Assembly: GCF_009649685.1 (NCBI RefSeq)
Contig: NZ_WJPK01000001.1
Span: 562,760-626,759, forward strand
Origin: Flavobacteriaceae bacterium EG-1
GTDB lineage: Bacteria; Bacteroidota; Bacteroidia; Flavobacteriales; Flavobacteriaceae
Direction: 5' to 3'
DNA: 64,000 nt
Position numbers and translations under genes: made by a program. Below the pieces are notes generated by a model. The model was not told where the DNA came from. It saw nothing but the letters and a program-made list of their open reading frames with translations, and did not search any database. Positions within the stretch are counted from its first letter, which is position 1. The number at the start of each line of letters is the position of its first letter. Positions 50,569 to 59,879 of this stretch are shown one piece after another.

Positions 50569-51408
50569 ATGAGCATAGCCTGGAAAACAGCTTTAGAATT
50601 TGAAGATATTACCTATAAAAAATGCGATGGTGTTGCTCGTATTGCTTTTAACCGACCTGAAGTTCGTAATGCATTTAGACCTAAAACAACAAGTGAACTT
50701 TATAAAGCATTTTATGATGCTCAAGAAGACACTTCAATAGGCGTTGTGCTACTCTCTGGGGAAGGACCTTCTAAAAAAGATGGAGGATGGGCCTTTTGTA
50801 GTGGTGGCGATCAAAAAGCTAGAGGACATCAAGGCTATGTTGGCGATGATGGTATGCATCGTCTAAATATCTTAGAGGTTCAACGCTTGATTCGTTTTAT
50901 GACTAAGGTTGTAATAGCCGTAGTTCCGGGATGGGCGGTAGGAGGAGGACATAGTTTACATGTAGTTTGCGATTTAACTTTGGCTAGTAAAGAGCACGCA
51001 ATATTTAAACAAACTGATGCCGACGTAACAAGTTTTGATGGTGGATATGGGTCCGCTTATTTAGCAAAAATGGTTGGGCAGAAAAAAGCGCGAGAAATAT
51101 TTTTTTTAGGAAGAAATTATTCTGCTCAAGATGCATACGAAATGGGAATGGTAAATGCGGTAATTCCACACCATGAACTAGAAGATACGGCATTCCAATG
51201 GGCCCAAGAAATACTTGAAAAATCGCCTACTTCTATAAAAATGCTAAAATTTGCTATGAATCTAACCGATGATGGCATGGTTGGTCAACAGGTATTTGCA
51301 GGGGAAGCAACTCGTTTGGCTTATATGACAGATGAAGCCAAAGAAGGTAGAGACGCATTTTTAGAAAAGCGTAAACCAGATTTTGGCAAAAACAAATGGA
51401 TACCTTAA
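50569..51408 (+). CDS. menB: 1,4-dihydroxy-2-naphthoyl-CoA synthase
   Basis: A 279-residue crotonase-fold enzyme of menaquinone synthesis; it closes the naphthoquinone ring from o-succinylbenzoyl-CoA. MenB-specific blocks are FNRPEVRNAFRPKTTSELYKAF, GGWAFCSGGDQKARGHQGYVG, the oxyanion region PGWAVGGGHSLHVVCDLTLASKEHAIFKQTDADVTSFDGGYGSAYLAKMVGQKKAREI and the C-terminal ATRLAYMTDEAKEGRDAFLEKRKPDFGKNKWIP. Length is normal. Other men genes are not in this window, so menB is isolated. Confidence 0.97.
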   Translation: MSIAWKTALEFEDITYKKCDGVARIAFNRPEVRNAFRPKTTSELYKAFYDAQEDTSIGVVLLSGEGPSKKDGGWAFCSGGDQKARGHQGYVGDDGMHRLNILEVQRLIRFMTKVVIAVVPGWAVGGGHSLHVVCDLTLASKEHAIFKQTDADVTSFDGGYGSAYLAKMVGQKKAREIFFLGRNYSAQDAYEMGMVNAVIPHHELEDTAFQWAQEILEKSPTSIKMLKFAMNLTDDGMVGQQVFAGEATRLAYMTDEAKEGRDAFLEKRKPDFGKNKWIP

Positions 51409-51411
51409 TTA

Positions 51412-53097
51412 TTATGGTGTTTCCGACAAAATAGGTTTCTTTTTAGATTCGGTTACCAAGGCATTAATGGCATCAGTTTCTTTATGTATTTGTGAATAAT
51501 GACCACCTCCAATTTCTGAAAGTTGTTTTAAAATGTCTTTTTTAGGTATTTTACCTTTAGGTGTTATATAATGGAAAGTAGACAGGTAAATATCATTTTC
51601 AAGATTTTGTTCAATAAGATTTGTTAGTTGCTTATCAATTTTAAACATGCCATCGGATGCTAAAATAATCCGATTATTACCACCATAAATAAAATTGCTC
51701 ACTGCTTCTCGATAAGCCATTTGTAATCCTGCTTTACCATTTGATTTTCCCGAAGTTTTAAGTGAATTAATTACGCTAATTAACTCTTCTTTTGTTGTTA
51801 ATGCACTAGTTTCTATAACCTTTTTTGCTTTGCCAGAATACGTAATTACTGTTAATTTATCTTGCGGTCTTAAAACATTAATCAAATAATTAATTGAATT
51901 TTTAAGCTTGTCTAATTTTTCATGATAACGCATAGATATGGATACATCAATCAATAATACCATGTTATTTGTTAACGCTCCATCGAGCGTATTTATATCA
52001 TTTTGATCAAAAAGTAACTGTTTAATTCCTTCGGTAGAAAACCATGTTGCATTTTCATCAGGTAATTTAATTTCATCTGGAAAAACAACAGTAAAAGGAG
52101 GAACTTCATTAACAATTTTTAATATGGGTGTATTAGACCGTTGAATGTAGGCGTTATATTTTTCGGCAATTCCAACACCTTGACTATTAAAAATATCTAT
52201 TAATAATTCTTCAAAACGATAAGACCTATCATATTTTTCTTCGATTACAAAAAGTTCTTCACCTTTTAAGTACTTTTCTGCCCAGCGATATATTAATTTG
52301 GAATGTTCATCTATTGATTTTCGTTCTTCATTTTGTGAAGTTTCCAGATACGGAAAATCACCATATTTTTCTAAATTCTTCCTATGGTCTAAGCTGATAT
52401 GAAAATCATATTCTTGTTGCCATTTGGTCATGATAGTACCTGCCTTATCATTTCTTCCTTGACCTATTTGAAAAATAATACTTTTCGAAAGTGCTACTAA
52501 ATTTTTGGCTCTATCTAATGCTTTAGGAAGTTCTTCTTTACCAAATAAATCAGTTATTGTACTACTAAAGCTGTAATTTAAAATATATAGTGTTCTAAGA
52601 TTCTTTTCGTAGGCATATAATAACGAATAGGCGCGCTTAAAACGAATATCTTCAAAAAAGTAGACCTTATCTGCTGTAAAATTCATTAAGGCATTAACTA
52701 TGGACTTCAGTTGATTAAAAACCTGTTGATAGTGTGCCAATTCGTTTTCTAATCTTTTAGCAGCTTCTATGGGTAGATTTGCTCTTACAAAAGCAAGTGA
52801 ATCATATTTTTGAGAAATTAGGGCTAATTGCTTTTTATGGTCAATAATGATTCGACCGTAAGATAATTCTAATGTACCATGATTTAATACTTCTTCCTTT
52901 TCTAAAAGTTCTGCGTAGTTGTTTAGTTTTTTATTGAAAGCTTTTAAAGAATGTTGAGTTGCATCTACATAAAAACTACACGCATTAATATAATCAACAT
53001 GAAAATTTATGGCAGCTTTTGTTCTAGAATCCAGATTATTTTGGCCAAATGACGTGTTGAAAATTAGGAAAATGATAAAGATTGTAGCTCTAATCAT
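51412..53097 (-). CDS. Exported VWA-domain protein
   Basis: A 561-residue protein with signal peptide MIRATIFIIFLIFNTSFG. The first 330 residues are largely helical (INACSFYVDATQHSLKAFNKKLNNYAELLEKEE, RLENELAHYQQVFNQLKSIVNALM) and not recognised. A von Willebrand A domain (about 380-550) has the metal site DVSISM, a downstream SGKSNGKAGLQMAYREAV and LASDGMFKI. It would bind a protein ligand through a divalent cation in the periplasm or at the surface. It is not paired with a MoxR ATPase, unlike the VWA protein at 18289. It is convergent with menB and divergent from the T9SS cluster. Confidence 0.82.
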   Translation of the reverse strand: MIRATIFIIFLIFNTSFGQNNLDSRTKAAINFHVDYINACSFYVDATQHSLKAFNKKLNNYAELLEKEEVLNHGTLELSYGRIIIDHKKQLALISQKYDSLAFVRANLPIEAAKRLENELAHYQQVFNQLKSIVNALMNFTADKVYFFEDIRFKRAYSLLYAYEKNLRTLYILNYSFSSTITDLFGKEELPKALDRAKNLVALSKSIIFQIGQGRNDKAGTIMTKWQQEYDFHISLDHRKNLEKYGDFPYLETSQNEERKSIDEHSKLIYRWAEKYLKGEELFVIEEKYDRSYRFEELLIDIFNSQGVGIAEKYNAYIQRSNTPILKIVNEVPPFTVVFPDEIKLPDENATWFSTEGIKQLLFDQNDINTLDGALTNNMVLLIDVSISMRYHEKLDKLKNSINYLINVLRPQDKLTVITYSGKAKKVIETSALTTKEELISVINSLKTSGKSNGKAGLQMAYREAVSNFIYGGNNRIILASDGMFKIDKQLTNLIEQNLENDIYLSTFHYITPKGKIPKKDILKQLSEIGGGHYSQIHKETDAINALVTESKKKPILSETP

Positions 53098-53513
53098 CTA
53101 CTAATTTTCAAAAAAATATGGACGATTGCAAAAAAACTACGACCTAAAACCAAATTATAAGATGTAAACTAGTTATAGGTTCAACAATTATATTGACCAA
53201 AAACTGACTAACTATTGGAAAAATAAAAACTTCATTATAAAGAGTTTATATTAATAAAGAAGAGTATTAATTATATTTTTTTAGTAATAAAAATTAATAA
53301 TTGACAATTCAATTTGATAGCTGTAAGATATTACTTGTTAATAAATGCTATGCTTAACTAGTATCTTTTCAACATACGTCGCTAAAACCTTATTTCACAA
53401 CAAATTCATCTATTTACTGCAACAATAAATTTCTACACAGGAAATAAATTGAAATATTTGACAACAAATTCCCTCGAAAAACAAGCCCCTAATTTTCATA
53501 AAATTTTATAACC
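53098..53513. other. AT-rich intergenic stretch before the T9SS cluster
   Basis: 416 bases between divergent start codons, very AT-rich. I see no open frame, hairpin or exact TAnnTTTG box. The promoters of the VWA gene and of the T9SS cluster must lie here but I cannot place them. Confidence 0.4.
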
Positions 53514-56500
53514 ATGCATTATAAATTCTTTAGAAGCACAAAGAATATAAATTTTAACCTTTGGTTGGCAATAGTTTTTGTGTTACAGGTGGTTTCATTA
53601 CAGGCCCAATGTGATATAACTAATTTTACGGCCACACCAGTAACTGGGTCTTGTGTTCAAGACGCAAGCATTAATATTCAAATTAGTGGAGCTACAGATT
53701 GTCAAACGGTTCCAACTTTTGCAGAGATATTTTCTACTGGTGAGACAACAGCAATTAACCTAATTACCATATCTGAAACCGGATCGGGCACCTTTCCGAA
53801 CTTAAGACCTGGAAATTATGATGTTGTAATAAGACAGGGTAATGAATCGGCCTCACAAGAGAATATATCCGTTACCAGTACGTATACACCAATGACACTA
53901 ACCTCATCAAGTACCAATACCTCGTGTAGTGCTACTGATGCTAACAATCCGGCAAATGGCTCGGTTTCTTTGAGTATTACAGACGGTATAGGTCCATTTA
54001 CATATCGATTAATATTAGATGGAACAGTAATAGAAACTGAAGCGAATACTACAGCTACCAGCCATAGTTTTTCAAATTTAGCACCTGCAGAGTATAGTAT
54101 AAGTGTAACCGATAATAGTGTAAGTTGTACTAGTTCTGAAACTAGAAGCGTAACCGTCTCAGAAACAGAAAATATATTATTGGAATATTACTATGAACGC
54201 ACACGGCCCGATGAAGACACTTGTGGGCTTGTAACGTACAGAGTGGGTATCTCTTATGGAAATAAAATAGGATTTACTCTTGGTACCGCTGCTAGTGCAA
54301 CACTAAACGGTGGCACTACTATATATGGTGATCTTATTGCAAATAATGTAACTACTATATTTGAATTTACAGGTTTAACACCTGGTGATATTTTATCAAA
54401 TATTCTGATTAGTGATGTGTGTAATTCAATTACACGACCAGATTTAACAATACCCTCAATTCCCGAAGATTATTTGGATGTTACCATTGAGGCTTCAAGA
54501 GCAGATGATTGTACAGACGCCTTGAATATTAATGTTGACGCCGGTATAAATGGGGGGCTCGATGGAAGACCTGCTTTTGCATTTCAATTAACAAATACTT
54601 TAAGTTTATTAAGGGAAGAACCTGCCGGCTCCGGAACTTTTGTATTATTGGAAACCAGAAATAATAACGTATATCTTTCACATAATGGGGGTAGAGCCAT
54701 TTTTATTGCAGATGATCCGACTGCTACTTATAAGATAGTTGCCGAAGACGATTGTCATTCAGTAGAACGTATAATAGAGCCTGATGTAACTTACGAAAAT
54801 CCATTATTTAAGATTGGTTTAGAAGAAGGACCAAGTATTTTAGCAGGAACTTCTGCAATAAATATTAGAAAAACGCAAACTAATGGAAATCTTACTCATT
54901 GGGCACAATTAGATCCTTTAAACTATCCCATAACCGCAACAATTACCCGTACTGACGGCAGTTCAAATATCGTCATAAACCCAAGCCAACCCTACACTTT
55001 AGCAGGTTCTTATAGTTATGATTTTCCAATGACAGCAGTTTTTGAGGAAAATCCAAATGGACCGAATACCACTAAATCTTGGTTTTATGGTCCAGTTTTG
55101 GGTAATCTACCATTAGGAGAATATGAAGTGCTTTTTACCGATGCCTGTGGAGATACTATAACCAAAATTATAAATTTAAGTAATCCGGTTACTTATAGTC
55201 CATCGGTAACCTTTAATCAAGGCTGCGCTGCCGCTGATATTGTTTTTGATTTGGGTGACACGAATGTAATTGACCAATCTGAGACTAGTTTGTATGAAAA
55301 CAACGGGGGCGAGTTAGGGGCTTTGGTTCGTGATGTATCTGAAAACCCTGACGATAGAAATTCTGGGCATTTCAGTTCTATTCCACCAGGTGAGTATATC
55401 ATGCGATTTAATGATTTGGTATATAGAGAATTCATTCCAGGAAGGGCTTATCAAGTTTGGACCAATTTTGATGCTGCACTTAATGCTTTTGAGAGAATGG
55501 AATATCAGGTAGAAGTAACAGTACCTGAATATGAACAAATGTCTTTTTATTCAATTAGTTTTTTCTGTGATAGTGCTGACGATAATTCGGGAATCCTAGG
55601 AATTATGGCAAATGGAATTCCTGTTGGATCTACAACATACAGTATTTGGGAAGATACCTTAGACCCTGAAATAGATGCACCAACCCAAACTTATACTACC
55701 GTAGATGCTACAGAATTAGAATATGTATTTCAAAATTTAAGTGTAGGCACCTATATAATTAGAGTTAGTAATGAGTGCGGTTATACGCAAGAAATTAAAA
55801 CTTTACAGCACGGGCCTTTTATATTTCCAGAAACGGATCCAGATCCTTTGGCAATATGTTCTGGTGATACTTCAACAATGTTTGTTGCACTACCCAATAT
55901 TTTGTTTGATTTTGCTTGGACGGATTCCTCTGGAACCCCTTTAGGTAATGAAAATACGTTAGAAGTTTCTCCAAGTCAAACAGAAACCTATACAGTTTAT
56001 TATTCTTTAAAACCGTCTTTTGGATGTACTAATTCTCCAGAAGGGCCATACGATTTAGAAGTTGAAGTTTTTGAAAGTGCAGAGTTAACCGGCATTCCTA
56101 CAACAACATGTTCAGAAGATAATTCTTCATATACTTTAAGTTTTGAAGTTTCTGGAGAAAGTCCGTTTACAGCATCGGGTACTGGAGCGCCTGGAAATTG
56201 GAATGGTAATGTTTGGACATCAGATGCAATAGATATAGCTGTAGATTACAATGTTAGTATACAAGACGCCAATGAATGCTCATCTCAAGTGTTAGTTGTA
56301 AATGGTCTTGCACCAACAGATTGTGTTGAAGATTGCGTGCTAAAAGTTAACAATCTTTTTACTCCACTAGAGGTTGATGGTATTAATGATTTTTTCACGA
56401 TTAATTGTATAGAGAATTATCCTAACAATACACTAAAGATTTATAATAGATGGGGAGTATTGGTATATGAGACAACTAATTATTTAAACACATGGGATGG

Positions 56501-56621
56501 TGAATCTACAGGAAGAGTAACACTCAATAGTACTAATAAAGTACCAGCCGGCACCTATTACTATGTTCTAGATTTAAAAATAAATGAAGAACCAATTACA
56601 GGATGGTTATTCCTAAACTAA
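53514..56621 (+). CDS. Large secreted protein with T9SS type-B sorting domain
   Basis: A 1035-residue protein. After a signal peptide (ending VVSLQAQ near 32) come repeated beta-sandwich-like segments with many paired cysteines (CDITNFTATPVTGSCVQDASINIQISGATDC; CSATDANNPANGSVSLSITDGIGPFTYRL; CSEDNSSYTLSFEVSGESPFTASG) of the SprB/PKD-like type. The C-terminal 90 residues form the type-B sorting domain: NNLFTPLEVDGINDFFTI, TLKIYNRWGVLVYETTNYLNTWDGE, VPAGTYYYVLDLKINEEPITGWLFLN. Type-B substrates need a PorP/SprF partner, which is encoded 33 bp downstream. A surface adhesin role is likely. Confidence 0.92.
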   Translation: MHYKFFRSTKNINFNLWLAIVFVLQVVSLQAQCDITNFTATPVTGSCVQDASINIQISGATDCQTVPTFAEIFSTGETTAINLITISETGSGTFPNLRPGNYDVVIRQGNESASQENISVTSTYTPMTLTSSSTNTSCSATDANNPANGSVSLSITDGIGPFTYRLILDGTVIETEANTTATSHSFSNLAPAEYSISVTDNSVSCTSSETRSVTVSETENILLEYYYERTRPDEDTCGLVTYRVGISYGNKIGFTLGTAASATLNGGTTIYGDLIANNVTTIFEFTGLTPGDILSNILISDVCNSITRPDLTIPSIPEDYLDVTIEASRADDCTDALNINVDAGINGGLDGRPAFAFQLTNTLSLLREEPAGSGTFVLLETRNNNVYLSHNGGRAIFIADDPTATYKIVAEDDCHSVERIIEPDVTYENPLFKIGLEEGPSILAGTSAINIRKTQTNGNLTHWAQLDPLNYPITATITRTDGSSNIVINPSQPYTLAGSYSYDFPMTAVFEENPNGPNTTKSWFYGPVLGNLPLGEYEVLFTDACGDTITKIINLSNPVTYSPSVTFNQGCAAADIVFDLGDTNVIDQSETSLYENNGGELGALVRDVSENPDDRNSGHFSSIPPGEYIMRFNDLVYREFIPGRAYQVWTNFDAALNAFERMEYQVEVTVPEYEQMSFYSISFFCDSADDNSGILGIMANGIPVGSTTYSIWEDTLDPEIDAPTQTYTTVDATELEYVFQNLSVGTYIIRVSNECGYTQEIKTLQHGPFIFPETDPDPLAICSGDTSTMFVALPNILFDFAWTDSSGTPLGNENTLEVSPSQTETYTVYYSLKPSFGCTNSPEGPYDLEVEVFESAELTGIPTTTCSEDNSSYTLSFEVSGESPFTASGTGAPGNWNGNVWTSDAIDIAVDYNVSIQDANECSSQVLVVNGLAPTDCVEDCVLKVNNLFTPLEVDGINDFFTINCIENYPNNTLKIYNRWGVLVYETTNYLNTWDGESTGRVTLNSTNKVPAGTYYYVLDLKINEEPITGWLFLN

Positions 56622-56654
56622 AAAGTGGATTGACTACAAAAAATCGAATAAACC

Positions 56655-57596
56655 ATGAAGTTAAAAATATTCATATTAAAAACCTTTACACTCCTTATAC
56701 TGGTCTTTTCTATTTCACAAGAAGTAAAAGCCCAACAGGATCCTCAATATACCCAATACATGTATAATACTATGTCTGTGAATCCTGGTTATGCTGGAAC
56801 GCGCGGTAACTTTAGTATTTTTGGCTTACATCGGTCACAATGGGTTGGAATTGATGGCGCACCACGAACACAATCCTTAGGTGTAGAATCTCCTTTAAAT
56901 AACAATGTAGGATTAGGACTAAATATTGTAAACGATAATCTAGGGCCTGCGCAACGATTCCATGCTGACGGAAATTTTTCTTATACAATAAAAACTGGAC
57001 AAGAAACTAATTTATCATTCGGATTAAAAGCGGGTATTCGATATTTAGATGTTGACTTTTCAAAAGGTACTGCCGACCAACAAAACGATCCGAATTTAAT
57101 AGATATTGATTCAAAGTTATCACCTACAATCGGACTTGGCCTTTATTATCATCATAATACTAAATGGTATGCCGGTTTATCATTACCTAACATATTTACT
57201 ACGAAGTACTACAGCGATGTTCAAGGAGATGTAGCTGAAGAGCGGTTACACTTCTTTTTAATAGCTGGATATGTATTTGATTTAAGTAGTGACCTAAAAT
57301 TTAAACCCGCGATATTAAGTAAAATTGTATCAGGAGCGCCATTATCAGCTGATATTTCAGCAAATTTCTTATATAAAGAAAAGTTGACTTTAGGTGTTAG
57401 TTATAGATTTGATGATGCCGTAAGTGGTTTAGCAGGTTTTCAAATAACAGATGGTTTTTTTGCGGGCTATGCATATGATTTTACAACTAGTGGATTGACC
57501 AATAGTTTAAGTAGTGGTTCCCATGAAATAATGCTACGCTTCGATCTCGCCAAATCAAAAAAAATAATAAGAATAGTTTCTCCAAGATTCTATTAA
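56655..57596 (+). CDS. PorP/SprF family T9SS outer-membrane protein
   Basis: A 313-residue protein: signal peptide through VFSISQEVKAQ, then the PorP/SprF hallmark QQDPQYTQYMYNTMSVNPGYAGTRG (about 26-50). A barrel with FGLHRSQWVGIDGAPRTQSLGVESPL, NNVGLGLNIVNDNLGPAQRF and LTLGVSYRFDDAVSGLAGFQITDGFFAGYAYDFTTSGL follows. These proteins dock the type-B sorting domain of one specific substrate to the type IX translocon. The substrate is clearly the 1035-residue protein encoded just upstream. Confidence 0.95.
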   Translation: MKLKIFILKTFTLLILVFSISQEVKAQQDPQYTQYMYNTMSVNPGYAGTRGNFSIFGLHRSQWVGIDGAPRTQSLGVESPLNNNVGLGLNIVNDNLGPAQRFHADGNFSYTIKTGQETNLSFGLKAGIRYLDVDFSKGTADQQNDPNLIDIDSKLSPTIGLGLYYHHNTKWYAGLSLPNIFTTKYYSDVQGDVAEERLHFFLIAGYVFDLSSDLKFKPAILSKIVSGAPLSADISANFLYKEKLTLGVSYRFDDAVSGLAGFQITDGFFAGYAYDFTTSGLTNSLSSGSHEIMLRFDLAKSKKIIRIVSPRFY

Positions 57597-57607
57597 TATA
57601 AAATACT

Positions 57608-59512
57608 ATGGATAAGTTAAAGATACTATTGTTTTTAGGGCTTTGCCTTTCATCTACAATTTCATTTGCCCAAACAAAAAAAGAAGCCGATTTCTATTTT
57701 AGAGAGTTTAGCTATGTTCAATCAGCTAGTGCTTACGAGTCTTTGGTAAAAAAAGGAGATAATTCGCAAAGAACATTAGAACGATTGGCAGATTCATATT
57801 ATAATAATGCAAAAATAGAAGACGCAAAAACATGGTTAACCATTTTGTTTGAAAAGTATAAAAATGAAGTTGCTACCGAATATTTTTATAAGTATGCACA
57901 AGTGCTAAAAGCCTCAGGAGATGGAATAAAATCAGCCGATTTTTTTAATCAATTTGCAACATTAGCACCGAATGATATAAGATCAAAACACATACGAAAT
58001 GGTCTAACGTTAGAAGAAAAAAGTGAATTCACTTTTAAGAATTTAAAAAATGTTAATGTAAACACGCAATATTCAGATATAAACGGATTTGCACTTAATA
58101 ATTCGTTATTTGTTTTTTCAACACGTCCAGATGAAAGTGAAGAGAGTGAGGTTTACAAATGGAATAAACAACCATTTTTTGATGTTTATCAAGGTTCAAT
58201 TGATGATACTAACGATATAATAAATTTAGAGAAATTAAAGGGTAATATAAACGCCAAGTATCATGAAGCCACCTTAGTAGTTACAAGGGATGGAAAAACT
58301 ATGTATTTTACTAGAGATAATTCAAAGTCTGTTCGTTTAGGAAAAACAAAAGATGAAACAATTAATCTAAAATTGTTTAAAGCGGAATTTGTTGGTGGCA
58401 TATGGACTAATATAAAAGAATTGCCTTTCAATAGTGATGAATATTCTACCGGGCAACCAACTTTAAGTCCGGATGAAAAAACATTGTATTTTATTTCTAA
58501 CATGCCGGGAGGTATAGGAGGAACAGATGTTTATAAAGTAACCATTGAGGGAAATAACTTTGGTACACCAATAAATATGGGAAAAAAGGTGAATACTCAA
58601 GGCAATGAAATGTTTCCTTTTATAAGTGAAGACAACACTTTATATTTTTCATCAAATGGACACTTTGGGTTAGGTCTTTTAGATGTTTTTAAGGTAAGTT
58701 TGAATAGTGATAGTACGGTATATAATTTAGGAGAATCAATAAATAGTAATATGGATGATTTTGCCTTTACTATAAAAGATAATAAGAGTGGTTATTTTAC
58801 TTCAAATAGAGCTAATGGTAAAGGCGATGATGATATTTATGCATTCGAAATTGAAGAAATTTGCTTTGAGAGTATAGTTGGAACTATTTTTAATAAACTA
58901 ACTAAAAAACCATTGTCAGAAGCAACCGTTCAGCTTATAGATGCTTCCGGTAAAGTTATAGAAACAGTTATTACAAAAGCTGATGGCGCCTATGCTTTTT
59001 CGCCACAAAATTGTGAACAAACCTTTACGGTACGTGCCGAGAAGCCAGATTTTGAAAGTGATATGAGTACCGTTACTTTATTGGCTGAAAATGGAAAAAT
59101 CAGAAAAGTAGATTTAAATTTATTTTTACAACCATTAATTATAGATAATCAAATTGTTGTTAATCCTATTTATTTTGATTATGATAAATATGATATATTA
59201 CCTAAGGCAGCTTATGAGTTAAATAAGGTGATTTCCGTACTTAATAATCATCCGGAAATGATCATAAAAATTGAAGCACATACCGATTCTAGAGGAAGCG
59301 ATAGTTACAACAGAAAGTTGTCTGATCTTCGAGCGAAATCTACACAAAATTATATTTTTTCTAAAGGAATCGCCAGCAATAGAATTGAAAGTGCTATAGG
59401 TTACGGCGAAAGTGTTTTGGTTAATGATTGTGGTAATAATGTAGATTGTACTGAAGAACAGCACCAAGATAACAGAAGATCTTTATTTATTATTTTAAAT
59501 TTGGAAGAGTAA
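57608..59512 (+). CDS. OmpA-family protein of T9SS clusters (TPR, PD40, OmpA)
   Basis: A 634-residue protein. Signal peptide MDKLKILLFLGLCLSSTISFAQ is followed by TPR-like helices (about 25-140). WD40-like PD40 repeats (about 150-415) include ATLVVTRDGKTMYFTRDNS, GQPTLSPDEKTLYFISNMPGGIGGTDVYKV and MFPFISEDNTLYFSSNGHFGLGLLDVFKV. A carboxypeptidase-regulatory-like domain (about 425-500) and a C-terminal OmpA domain (about 520-630, HTDSRGSDSYNRKLSDLRAKS) follow, the last binding peptidoglycan. This composition matches the PorE-type subunit and regularly follows PorP/SprF genes. It anchors the assembly to the cell wall. Confidence 0.93.
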   Translation: MDKLKILLFLGLCLSSTISFAQTKKEADFYFREFSYVQSASAYESLVKKGDNSQRTLERLADSYYNNAKIEDAKTWLTILFEKYKNEVATEYFYKYAQVLKASGDGIKSADFFNQFATLAPNDIRSKHIRNGLTLEEKSEFTFKNLKNVNVNTQYSDINGFALNNSLFVFSTRPDESEESEVYKWNKQPFFDVYQGSIDDTNDIINLEKLKGNINAKYHEATLVVTRDGKTMYFTRDNSKSVRLGKTKDETINLKLFKAEFVGGIWTNIKELPFNSDEYSTGQPTLSPDEKTLYFISNMPGGIGGTDVYKVTIEGNNFGTPINMGKKVNTQGNEMFPFISEDNTLYFSSNGHFGLGLLDVFKVSLNSDSTVYNLGESINSNMDDFAFTIKDNKSGYFTSNRANGKGDDDIYAFEIEEICFESIVGTIFNKLTKKPLSEATVQLIDASGKVIETVITKADGAYAFSPQNCEQTFTVRAEKPDFESDMSTVTLLAENGKIRKVDLNLFLQPLIIDNQIVVNPIYFDYDKYDILPKAAYELNKVISVLNNHPEMIIKIEAHTDSRGSDSYNRKLSDLRAKSTQNYIFSKGIASNRIESAIGYGESVLVNDCGNNVDCTEEQHQDNRRSLFIILNLEE

Positions 59513-59557
59513 AGCCATACTACTCAAATAAGACAATAATTTTACTAAACAAATAAA

Positions 59558-59587
59558 AAATAGCGGGAATACATTTCCGCTATTTGT
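59558..59587 (+). terminator. First terminator of the T9SS cluster
   Basis: AAATAGCGG pairs with CCGCTATTT around a 10-base loop, followed by G. Stem of 9 bp, 45 bp after the OmpA-family stop codon. The T-run is short. Confidence 0.68.
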
Positions 59588-59668
59588 GTTATGATACAAC
59601 CTAAAAGTATTAAGGTTTATTTTATCAGTCTTTTCTATAGCTATTACTTTTAAAATAACCTAAAACTA

Positions 59669-59701
59669 AAAAGAGTCCTTTCTTTCGAAAAGACTCTTTT
59701 A
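59669..59701. terminator. Second hairpin, possible bidirectional terminator
   Basis: AAAAGAGTC pairs with GACTCTTTT around a loop of about 14 bases containing TTTCTTTCGAAAA. A-rich on the left and T-rich on the right, so it may serve both the T9SS cluster and the leftward serine hydrolase gene. Confidence 0.65.
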
Positions 59702-59879
59702 CGAGAACACTATATGAAAATGAAAAAATTAACTCCTTTTTTAATTACAGTGTAAACATACCATGATCTATTGTGCTCTCTAAATTATTGTTGTGAAGTA
59801 TAGCAAAAATGTTGTGTGGTACTTATAAGTTGTAGTGTAAGAAAATTCTTTCTTATTAAAAAGTGCTAAACTGATAACA

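Larger units (their letters stand above)
59513..59879. other. Intergenic stretch with two hairpins
   Basis: No gene is visible in these 367 bases. It contains the two terminator hairpins at 59558-59587 and 59669-59701 and then 180 AT-rich bases downstream of the leftward serine hydrolase gene. Confidence 0.5.
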